Shown in pieces: positions 50,789 through 60,121 of a DNA stretch of 64,000 nt. A program made the translations under genes and the position numbers. Source of the DNA: Symbiodinium natans (taxonomy: Eukaryota > Sar > Dinophyceae > Suessiales > Symbiodiniaceae); contig CAJNDS010002115.1 in NCBI GenBank assembly GCA_905221605.1, positions 501,501 through 565,500 of the forward strand, written 5' to 3'. Each line of letters opens with the position of its first letter. Position 1 is the first letter of the stretch. The notes beneath the pieces were generated by a model. That model was not told where the DNA came from, made no database searches, and saw only the letters and a list, made by a program, of their open reading frames with translations.

Positions 50789-53700
50789 GCAAGGCCATTT
50801 CTGAAGATTGGAAATGTTGGGGGCTCTTTCTTGTTGAAAAGCAACTAACCCTAAACCCTAAACCCTAAACCCTAAAACCTAAACCCTAAACCCTAAACCC
50901 TAAACCCTAAACCCTAAACCCTAAACCCTAAACCCTAAATCCTAAACCCTAAACCCTAAACCCTAAACCCTAAACCCTAAACCCTAAACCCTAAACCCTA
51001 AACCCTAAACCCTAAACCCTAAACCCTAAACTGAACCCTAGGGCCGAGACAGGGCCAGTCCGAGGCTACTCATCAATGTGCTGTGGATGGGACTGGAGCT
51101 CCAAGTGCATGGCTCTCGCACGGCCTATCAGCCGCCTGGCTATGTTCTCAATGAGTTGGGATGTTTAGGGTTTAGGGTTTAGGGTTTAGGGTTTAGGGAT
51201 GTGTCGCCCGTATACTGCCAGATCCTTAATAGGGATTTATGGTCCCCCCCCCCCCCTATTAGAATCCCTACTAAGGACTGTTGGTATTGCGGGGGAACAT
51301 CCCATTTCCATGTTCCTAACACTCCGAAGGTTAGTTTTGAGATTCCGGATCCGAGAAACGTTGTCATTCTTTGAAGGGACGCCACAGGGAGCCTTTGTAC
51401 CCTTATGGTCGCGTAACGGAGTCCATCTCACACCCTGAGTTCCTCGCAGATAGCCAGTAAGTTGCTTTGGGATCGGTGAAGAGTACTGACATGAGCCCGG
51501 GTTTAGGGTTTAGGGTTTAGGGTTTAGGGCTTAGGGTTTAGGGTTTCCAGGAAATTCTCTGCTATATCCGTAGGCGCATTCGAGCATTCGAACGCCTCAG
51601 GGTTCCTGACCCCTCACTTCAGCCGCATCAACCCTCGCAAGTCATCTGATGCCTAAACTGCGGACACAAAATAGGGCCCTAAACCCTAAACCCTAAAACG
51701 TAGGGTTTGAGCTCTAAGCTGTGACGTGACTAGGTTGCCTGGAGGGGGTTCGTGAGTAGGGTTTAGGGTTTAGGGTTTAGGGTTTAGGGCTTTTTCGCTT
51801 ACTTGGATGTTCACGGGTAGTTTTAAGTAGGGTTGCAAGTACCCCGAAGTAGATTTTTAAGTACAGTTGCCATGCTTGTAGCCGCACCCATATCTACCCA
51901 TGAGCCTCCAAGTAGGGGTGCACACTACAAGATACAAAGCCCTCCAAACCCTCCATCCGCAACAGAGTAGACATGGTCGAGCTTCACGTCTTGGATTTGT
52001 AAAGTTCTCATCCAGGCTTCCCTTGGCATGTCTCAGTGTTTTTCGTTTTTTTAGGCCACTTGTTTCAGGAGAAGTAAGACCTTGGACAAAGTTGGACCCC
52101 GCGTATCTCGAGTCTTATCTTGGCTGAACCTTGATGTCCTTGTCTATTTACTCGATCGGTCTACCCGTATTAAACTGTGGTTCATCATCCTTATAACCCT
52201 AAAGCCCAAACCCCAAACCCTAATCCCTAAACCCCTTTTCGCGCTTATCTTGTGTCCGGACTCACCCGCAAATTCTGCCAGCCGTCCCGAACCTCCAAGC
52301 CCTGTGCCCAAAGCCACCTGACCTTCAATCCGCTGAGGGTGTTGGAGTTTAGGGTTGAGGGTTGAGGGTTTAGGGCTGCGACAGGATCGGCATCTACTCC
52401 GACCCTCTGATGTCTGCCGAGACATTTACTCTGATGGACTGAGTTTGCCATCACGACTCCACGACATGTTCTTTAACCCCAGGAATGACCATCAACTCAA
52501 CGGAAAAGCCCTAAACCCCAAACCCTAAGGACCCAAGCCGCTTGAATACCGAATACCCTAAACCCTAAACCCTAAATCCTAAACCCTAAACCCTATACCC
52601 TATACCCTAAACCCTAAACCCCAAACCCTAAACCCTAAACCCTAAACCCTAAACCCTCCCTCTTTTGAAGGGTTCATTCCAAGGCTTGGGATGTTTCCCC
52701 AAATGCGAAGCTTCTCAGTGGTAGCCTTCCGTCTCCGCCCAACTTCCAATGCTGAGCGGCTTCCGCACGGTGTATGGGAGATCCCTTGACGAAGCCCCAT
52801 CCCAGCACTACACTACAATAAAATAAACATAAAAAATGTCGCTCAGCAAAAAAGCCGCTGTTCTACTAATCTTACAAGTACATAACTTTGCCCATGGCGA
52901 CTCTTGGCAAAGTGGGGTTTTCAATTTCCCGGATAGGGTTTGGGATTTTCGGGTTCGGGTTTTAGGGGCTCTTAAGCAAAAGCGCAGCTCATCCCCACAG
53001 AATTCAAGTCTCGGAGGGTTTGGGGTCAGAAAAGGGTTTAGGGTGTAGGGTTAGACTAGAACAGGGTGTACCGGGCAATTCTTGGGTTTAGTGTGGTTTA
53101 GGGTGAAGGAACGGTCTGTTGGGAGGCTGGGGGCCCACCTCCCGAAGAGGGCAGTTTGGGATTTGGGCCGTGAGGGACGAAGGGACATCTGTAGCAGGCA
53201 CCCTGCACTGCAGTTTAGACTTTAGGGTTACCCTAAATCCTAAATCCTAAAGCCTAAACCGGGTGCAGGGTCGGATCTGGCTGCTCCTCAAGCCCAGTTG
53301 CAACAAATGGGTGCAGGGTTTTCTGGGTCTTCAGGGGTATAAGGAGGGAGCCCCTTGAGAAGGGACCCTGAATCCCCTACATGCACCTCAGAAGGTCCCT
53401 ACATACCGAAGTAACCCCTAAAAAGCCCCTAAGGTCCCTTATAAGCGGGACCCTTATAAGGAACCTTAGGGGTTATTTAGGGGTTACTTCGGTATGTAGT
53501 GACCTTCTCCTTTCGTCTCTTGACCCACTCCATCATGCGACTTCGTGCTGGCATTGGCCCATTGTCGAGGAGCAGTTGTTCACTGCAGGGGACATTGCAT
53601 TCACGGCGGTTTTCGCGATCGATGTCATCGTGCGGGTTGCATTCCTGGGAATGGCCTTCTGGCCACTTGGCAGTAGCAAACTAGGTGTACTGGTTCCGCA

Positions 53701-54373
53701 TGAATTCTTGGCGCATTGCGACCGCCCTCCATTGAATGCCCAATGCGGACATGTCTCCCTAATGCGCTGCCCGCTTCATGTTGCTTGCAGTGCGAACCCC
53801 GACCGAGAAGTTTCGCTGCATTGAAGGCTGAGAGAAACTGAGTAGCGGCTTCATCACAAGTAACATGACGCCGCCTAGGGTTTAGGGTTTAGGGTTTAGG
53901 GACTTTGTCTGCCAGAAAAGGCCGCATATGATCGTTGAACCCGCCTTGCCCATGTCAGCCTTAGATCGCCACACTCAAACAGCTGTTGAGGTTGTTGTGG
54001 GGTGCAATGATCGGGGCATCACTGCGGGCTGTATCAAAGTCCGTTCAATTCCACAGGTTTGCTGACCATTCGTCGTGTGCAAGACAAAACCATTTCAGAG
54101 CCTCCGGCTCAAGCCGCCGACCCCGCAGGAGAACAGGGCGTAGGGTTTAGGGTTTTGCGACCAACCCCAGTGAGATAAAGCGGGACAGGGAATTGCCAAA
54201 GGCTTATGTTAGGGTTTAGGGTTACCAGGGTCAACCCTAAACCCTAAATCTGAAACTCGAGCTCAGAGACCAAACAGAGAAAAACTGCCCTAAACCTGAA
54301 ACCCTGAACCGCGTATGGGGTTTAGGCTCCTTCTTTGCAGCGTGGGGAGGGGGGGGCTTTGGGGCTCAAGAAA

Positions 54374-54407
<34 letters not shown>

Positions 54408-57400
54408 GGGATGTGCCAGAAAGTGCCAGCACAGGATCCCAGGCAGTTGGAGGCAGTTGCACAGACCAAATTTTCAGACTTCCGCCTAAGGGTTTGAGGA
54501 GGGTCTGAGGGGAAGGGCCCCAAAGCTAGATCCAAACCCCAAAACCCAACACTTTTCCACCCTAGGATGCTCGCCACCGGGGTACTCCCCCCCCCCCCCC
54601 CCGAACCTAACCTCCCCGGTGTGTTTTTTTTTTTTTTGGGGGGGGGGGGGGGGGTTGGGTTCACCTCCGAAACCCAACACACCGCCAGGCTCGGCGGACC
54701 GAACCCCCCGAAGCTTTCTTCACTTTGTACTCCGAGGAACCCAGCTGCTGAAACCACGGGAGGGGCTTTCTTGAGGATTTCGGGGCGTTGGGGTGAGAAG
54801 TTAGATGATGTTGTCTCAGATCCACAAGCAGAGCTGCAATCTGAGGAAGATTTGCATGAACTATGTTGACGTTGCTGTGGTTATCACGTCATTGATGGAG
54901 GCCGGGCGAGAAGGGGGGCGAGGGGGCACGTCTGAAAGTTCTGTCATGGCGAATCCAGGCTTCAATCCTGAACCCAGAGAGGCCAATACCCCTTAATGGG
55001 GTTTAGGGTTTAGGGGCTCAGGGTTCAGGGTTTAGGGTTTAGGGATTAGGGTTTAGGGTTTAGGGTTTAGGGTTTAGGGGTTCTTGTCACGATTCAAGGA
55101 CTGTTCCTGACTTATGGGGTATTGGGCTCTTTGGGATCTAAGCCCTTCGCCCCCCATTACGGAGGTCTTCCTGTACTCCGGCGTGCCAGTCAATCCAATT
55201 CTCTTCCGCCTCCTGCGAATTGGCAAGCTGGCCCGTACTTTTCGCATGGTGACGATGTCCAATGTCCTTCAAAACTTGCAGCGCCTTGGCCGAAAAGGTG
55301 CTAACGTCCCAGCCGTAGCCGTGGATTGGGAGTACAAGTAGCAAGCCCCAAATCAAATTCAGCCGTTTCCGGAGCTTCCCTTGTGTCTTCCAATTTTTCT
55401 GGGCCTGTGATTCTTTGATTCATTGGCTAAGCCCCAAATCTCCAGCCCAAACCTTTGGGAATCTGGAAAGTATGCTGGCCTCCGAGTTAGCACCCTACAT
55501 TGCTCCTGTTGCATTTACTAGTCCTAAACCCGAAACCCTAAACCCTCAGCTACTTCTGGACGAAAGGAGCCCCTATGAGGGGAACGACGGTACGTGCTAG
55601 AGCCTTTGGGTGTTTGCGAGGCTCCCCACCAGCTTCCCGCAGAACCCTGTGCACCTTGGGTTGAGGGTTTAGGGTTCTGGGTTTGCAGGGTTTAGGGTTT
55701 AGGGCCCCTAAACCCTAAACCCTAAATCCTAAACGTTTGAGGCTCTTGATCAAATGCCTATCAGCCAGCGTGGACATGCTCTTCTGGACATTTTGCTTGC
55801 TGAGCTTCCTGCAGTGTATTGCCGGCCTGCCACTTGGCGTAGAAGGTTACATCTGGAGTGAAACATATTTTCCCCCGGTGAGGTGTGCGGTTGTGGCGCA
55901 AGGTGTAGTAGGTTCAAAGTTCTTATCCCTACACACATGCGCCATGTCAAGATTGCGAGCTTCAGTTCCGGGAGTTCCGCAAGTTTCGGATGTCAACAGA
56001 ACCAGAGTCCGTAGTCTAACTCTTGCTGGAAGTGAACGGATGATCAGCACTTGTAGAAGAGACACTCCACTTGGAGGTTCATGGGTTTTTATGAACCAAT
56101 TATATCTGCACTTAAGACCCACTGATCAGCCCCTTAAGTGCCCTAATATGGCTTTAAGTACAGTTATAAGTACAGTTGCAATTGGCTAATCAGTACCATG
56201 AACCTCTAAGCGGTGGGTCTTCGAGCTTGGGGGCCCACCCAGTCCACTGGCAGGCTGAAAGCCAACTGCTACACAGTCTCTCACGTTTTTGCCCCGAGAT
56301 CCCTGCCAGCATGCTTCGCTACAGCACACAAGAAACTAGAATAAGTATATGATATAAGTACCTGAGTAAATGAACAAGTACATATAATATATATATATAT
56401 ATGTATACATATATATATATATATAAAGGTGCTTGACTGCCACCGTAAGTTGAAGCCGCCTGGGCTTGTAGCCTTCTACAAACCCAACAATGTGTCAACA
56501 GGCCGGCAAGGGCTTTCATGAGTGGTCTTGGTCTGTAGACCCGAGCAGCCCAAAGCCCGACCTGACGCATGGCTGAAGGGTGGTTGGCACCCTCTGCCGT
56601 GACTTCGTAGCGGACGAAAGCGTCCCGCTGCAGCTGCGTCAGGACGCTCGGCGGGATGCAGATTCTAGGTCAGAGTGCCATGTAAACATCAAGGTGTGTC
56701 GCTTAAGGGTTTAGGGTTGTACTCAAGCTGAGAGCCGGGTGTCTCGGGGATGGGGTGCATGCTTGTCATGTTCACTGTTTCGTGCTCGGCACCCTACAGC
56801 TGAGGAGCTTGAGTGCTTGGAGGTTCATGGGTAGTTAGAAGTGGAGTTCTAGGTACCTAAAAATATCGTTTGAAGCAGTCATAGTTGTATTTACCTTACT
56901 GCCCACTTCTAGCTCCAGCTTTCTAAGGCATCTGTCCTCCTAAGCCCTGAAATCCCCCAACCCCTCGCCAGCCGGAACCCTGTAAACCCTAAACCCTATC
57001 CCTACCCCTATCCCTAAACATCCCCAGACCCTAAACCCAATCCCTAAACCTTAAACCCTACACCCTAAACCCTACACCCTAAACCCTAAACCCTAAACCC
57101 TAAACCTTCAAGAGCCCTCCAAGCCCCAGGATGTTTTTCGCTACTACGGAACTTTCAGCCGCACCATCCTCACGATGCCCCTTGAAAGTTGAGGGTTTAG
57201 GGTTTAGGGTTAGGGTTTAGGGTTTAGGGTTTAGGGTTTAGGGTTTAGGGTTTAGGGTTTAGGGTTTAGGGTTTAGGGTTTAGGGTTTAGGGTTTAGGGT
57301 TTAGAGAAATTGAGGATGACAAGGGGCTCTTTCGGATTTTGGGGGGCTTAGGGGTGCCTACTGAGTCTACTGTTCTAGGTAGGCCCTTCGGGATATTTTT

Positions 57401-58870
57401 GCATGTTTGCTGTAGACCCCCCAAAACAAAAAAACAGATTCTTCCTTATAAGGCTTGGGGTCTCGGGGTGGGTGTCTTGGTAGTACTGGAGCCCTGTGGT
57501 ACCCTTTTGCCTTTTTGGGTTATGGGTTCCCTCATAAACTACCCAACCCATAAAAGAGTGCCCTTACTGTAATATGGTTCTGGGCTACTTAGTGACACAA
57601 ACTGTCCCGAGGCTTTCGGGCAGTGAACTTTTTTGCGAGGGGCCCAGCAATCTACCACAACGACACGCCTATCCCGAATTCAAACCGCTTGAGCATACCT
57701 ACGCTTCGGGGAAAGGACTCTTGCACTAAGAGAAACGTTGGCTGCGTGGTCTTTGCTTTGTGGTGCTTTACTGCAGCTTTAGATCCTTAGCCTTTTTGGG
57801 TTTATTGGGTTTCTTACTAAGGCAGCTAAACCCTAAACCCTAAACCCTAAACCCTAAACCCTAAACCCTAAACCCTCCTAAGTGCAGCCAAGTTTGGGTT
57901 AGGGGACCAGCGCAAGATGCAAGTGCTTCATCGTGTATGTCTTGGGATCTTCCCCCTTATAGTAAAGCGGGGGGGGGGGGGGGGGGGTTTACTATAATCC
58001 CCATTAAGGAACCCCAACCCTAGCCCCTAGACCCTAAGCCTATACAAAGCCTTAATAGGGCTTAGAATTAGGGTGAGGGGGGGGGGGGGGGGGGGGTCCT
58101 ATAATCCCTATTAAGGACTTAGGGGGAACCTTCCACTGTATGTCCGTGGTCTTCCTTCATCCAGCTGTTGCAGGGCACCGCAGGAGCTTGAGGGTTTAGG
58201 GCTCTTCTTGCTCATGTTTGCAGCCCAACCTCCAGCTTCGTCTCAGGTTCGAGATTTTTAGGGTTTAGGGTTTAGGGTTTAGGGTTGTCCCTATCTTTTC
58301 AGGGCAATGTCGCTGGAAGTTTCATCATCGCTCGTCTCAGGTTTGAGATTTTGTTTGCAAATTGGGCACCGCCGGCACGTGTGCTTTTGGAGAACATGAG
58401 CACCTCAGCTGCCTTGGCCTTGTGGTTTAGGGTTTGTGGATTAAGGCGTAGGGTTTTTAGGGTCAAAAAAGGGTCAGGAAAGTTGACCGTTCATGGCAAG
58501 GGCGGTTTGCACTACAGCCATCGGTGGCGGGCTTTGCCCACAAGTATGAGTCATACCTGGCTGTCCTGAACAGGTCTCAGTGATTCTTGCAAGAAGTCTA
58601 GAAAGGTCATGCGCCATCAAGGCAGTCTTTGTGGTCTCATGGGCTCCACTCAAGGTGCATTCGCTTTCAACCCAGAACCTTCTAACCTTGAACTCCACAT
58701 GCTTGAGGCACTGAACCCCAACTAAACCCTAAAGCCTATAAAGAAGCATGGCAGGCCCCCGCCCGAAATGAACCACACGATCCACACCGCACCTCTGTGA
58801 CATCACTCGCCGTCCTAAAGGTGAGTGGTTCTCCGTCTTCTTTCTGCTGTATCGCTGTGCCGCGGGCTTA
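50732..58870 (+). CDS. Channel 2: voltage-gated cation channel, partial (gene span)
   Basis: A second member of the same superfamily as channel 1 but clearly diverged. Ten phase-compatible exons give pre-S1, S1, S2, S3, S4, S5, S5-pore linker, pore (two exons) and the start of S6, about 220 codons. S4 carries five basic residues at every third position. The pore reads TMFEILFANW, typical of four-domain-like or single-domain protist channels. The end of S6 and any EF-hands were not found before the next gene at 59.9 kb, so the gene is truncated, or its last exons were missed or lie in diverged sequence. Donors are mainly GC. It could be one repeat of a larger multi-domain channel. Role: membrane-potential-gated ion flux; selectivity unknown. 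Confidence 0.75.
50845..51030. repeat. Longest CCCTAAA tract of the window (about 26 units)
   Basis: About 185 bp of CCCTAAA with two or three variant units, inside the first identified intron of channel 2. Confidence 0.97.
51065..51143 (+). CDS. Channel 2 exon: S1 segment
   Basis: Acceptor TCCGAG|G; encodes LLINVLWMGLELQVHG, the N-x-x-x-M-G-x-E-x-Q signature of S1. Donor either GTTCTC at 51144 or GAGTTG at 51153; both give phase 0. Confidence 0.7.
51802..51912. repeat. Inverted-repeat element, family A copy with TA flanks
   Basis: CTTGGATGTTCACGGGTAG and CTACCCATGAGCCTCCAAG flanked by TA; lies in the S1-S2 intron of channel 2. Confidence 0.8.
52557..52657. repeat. CCCTAAA tract with variants
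   Basis: About 14 units including CCCTATA and CCCCAAA variants, in the S1-S2 intron of channel 2. Confidence 0.9.
53390..53508. repeat. Near-perfect 119-bp palindrome
   Basis: AGAAGGTC and CTACATACCGAAGTAACCCC are mirrored by GGGGTTACTTCGGTATGTAG and GACCTTCT; arms of about 55 bp meet at CTTATAAGCGGGACCCTTATAAG with few mismatches. It ends 61 bp upstream of the S2 exon of channel 2. Confidence 0.9.
53570..53661 (+). CDS. Channel 2 exon: S2 segment
   Basis: Acceptor GTCGAG|G, donor TG|GCCACT (GC type). Encodes GDIAFTAVFAIDVIVRVAFL, matching S2. Confidence 0.8.
54846..54900 (+). CDS. Channel 2 exon: S3 segment
   Basis: Acceptor TCTGAG|G, donor GAG|GCCGGG (GC type). Encodes KICMNYVDVAVVITSLME after a tryptophan split across the intron, reading W-K-x-x-M-N-Y-V-D, typical of S3. 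Confidence 0.8.
55165..55280 (+). CDS. Channel 2 exon: S4 voltage sensor
   Basis: Acceptor ACGGAG|G, donor CA|GCGCCT (GC type). Encodes PILFRLLRIGKLARTFRMV: R, R, K, R, R at every third position, followed by MSNVLQNL. Confidence 0.85.
55742..55828 (+). CDS. Channel 2 exon: S5 segment
   Basis: Acceptor TTTGAG|G, donor CT|GCCACT (GC type). Encodes LLIKCLSASVDMLFWTFCLL then SFLQCIAG, a clean S4-S5 linker plus S5. Upstream is a CCCTAAA tract that ends only a few bases before the acceptor. Confidence 0.85.
56070..56210. repeat. Inverted-repeat element, family A copy
   Basis: CTTGGAGGTTCATGGGTTT and GTACCATGAACCTCTAAG with long internal arms; lies in the intron after the S5 exon of channel 2. Confidence 0.7.
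56579..56654 (+). CDS. Channel 2 exon: S5-pore linker
   Basis: Acceptor CTGAAG|G, donor CGG|GATGCA (GA type). Encodes VVGTLCRDFVADESVPLQLR, matching the extracellular linker of related channels. Confidence 0.75.
56816..56915. repeat. Inverted-repeat element, family A copy (right end missing)
   Basis: CTTGGAGGTTCATGGGTAGT followed by AGAAGTGGAGTTCTAGGTAC; the right end decays after CTGCCCACTTCTAGCT. Confidence 0.6.
57130..57176 (+). CDS. Channel 2 exon: pore helix start
   Basis: Acceptor CCCCAG|G, donor AT|GCCCCT (GC type). Encodes DVFRYYGTFSRTILT; the next methionine is split across the intron. Confidence 0.85.
57187..57302. repeat. Long TTTAGGG tract (about 16 units)
   Basis: About 115 bp, nearly perfect, starting only ten bases after the donor of the pore exon of channel 2. 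Confidence 0.97.
57476..57592. repeat. Inverted-repeat element, family C copy 5
   Basis: CTTGGTAGTACTGGAGCCC (with a small insertion) and ATGGTTCTGGGCTACTTAG; inner GGTTCCCTCATAAACTACCC. Lies inside the intron that splits the pore of channel 2. Confidence 0.7.
57948..58135. mobile_element. Family B element with two G runs and target-site duplication
   Basis: Starts TTGGGATCTTCCCCCTTATA, ends AAGGACTTAGGGGGAACCTTCC. TGTATGTC flanks both sides (left near 57937-57944, right near 58138-58145). Two G runs (57967-57987 and 58078-58097) sit at the centres of two hairpin arms. Confidence 0.65.
58341..58399 (+). CDS. Channel 2 exon: pore
   Basis: Acceptor TCTCAG|G, donor A|GCACCT (GC type). Encodes FEILFANWAPPARVLLENM; with the previous exon this reads TMFEILFANW, the pore and filter region. 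Confidence 0.85.
58821..58870 (+). CDS. Channel 2 exon: start of S6
   Basis: Acceptor CTAAAG|G, donor TTA|GTTGCT. Encodes EWFSVFFLLYRCAAGL, typical of the pore-S6 turn and first half of S6. No continuation (expected A-V-L-N-V) was found downstream. Confidence 0.75.
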
Positions 58871-59884
58871 GTTGCTCCATCCCGTCCGCTGGGATTTTTC
58901 ACATAGGTTTGATCGAGCAGCCCGCCTGTCATCAAACTATCCTTCGGCGTTTCTCCTGCAATGTTCTTGGCCTTGCCTCGCACCTCGTAATTATAAAAAA
59001 AGCACTTAGGCTTTTTGGCCGTAGAAGCAGCAACATGCTGGCCATAGCTAAACTGAGACTCTGGCCGCCGCTTCCCGCCCCAAGCCCCTAAAGCTTCTGT
59101 GTGCGAGCAAGTCCGTTAGGCTAGCTGAGGCCCAGGGAAAATCACGCTTCCTTCAGGCTACTTTCTTTTCGATGGTGCTAGTAGTTTGAGATCTTTAGTG
59201 GGGAGCATACCTATTTCTTGCCCATGGCTTGCTGGTGCACCACTGTTTCTAGAGTGTAAAGCTATTTTCCATGTTTTGTGATGTTCTTCAGCACTGTTCC
59301 TGCTGCTTGCTGGAAGACTGATGTGTTCAAAGTATTGCCTGAGTTTCCTGTTCTAAACCCTAAACCCTAAACCCTAAACCCTAAACCCGCCAAATCCAAT
59401 CCTTAGGTCTTGGGCTTTGCAGTTCTGAACGTGGCCACGCACTTAGCCTCGCTGACTTACCGTACGGTCTTGTTGAGCCCTAAATCCGGGTTGTGCGGGT
59501 TTCGGGTTTAGGGTTTAAAGGGATTTCAAAGGGTTTAAAGGGGACTTCTTGCGTCTGGCTTCAAATCCTACACACTCCCTTGCGATGCCGGGCATGTAAA
59601 TTTAAGATTTTCTCATCTGTTTCAAAGTCAAGACGATTGTGCTGAGGATCTGTGGCGCAATGTCCTTTATTGAACCGTTTGCTGCTGCCGTTTCTGCGGA
59701 ACGCTGTGTTCCGCGTGCGGTCTCGAAACCACAATACGAATGGCATCAATACAGCAAGTACAACTGGAAGAGGTGGACCGAAACATGCTTCATACAGAGC
59801 AGCGGATGCGTAAAGTGCTCAAAGCTCTAAACGCTTACATGGCAGGCCTGCTTTGTTTCTTAGATCCGAGTACTGCCACATGGC

Positions 59885-60011
59885 ATGTCTATTTCCCTCG
59901 AGGTGGTATTGTTGAGTGGCAAGAGGAAGAAACTGGAAGTGGAGTTGGATGCTCCAGCGGATTTGTTGAGGCAACAAGCACAAGCAGCCTTTCACTTCAA
60001 AGGGAAGCTCG
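59885..60011 (+). CDS. RCC1-like gene exon 1: ubiquitin-like domain, first half
   Basis: ATG 59885 gives MSISLEVVLLSGKRKKLEVE then DAPADLLRQQAQAAF. Proposed donor CG|GTTGTT. The following intron holds a (TA)n run. Confidence 0.7.
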
Positions 60012-60072
60012 GTTGTTTTTTTGGGGACATGTTTCTTATCATTTTCCTTATTTGGGTTTATAAGCGACCCTG

Positions 60073-60121
<49 letters not shown>

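Noticed and set aside
54290-54757. Pro-rich 155-codon minus-strand frame
   Set aside because: It is generated by G/C homopolymers within an intron of channel 2.
58871-59880. S6 end and EF-hands of channel 2
   Set aside because: Searched by eye for A-V-L-N-V and D-x-D-x-G strings in all forward frames; nothing convincing.
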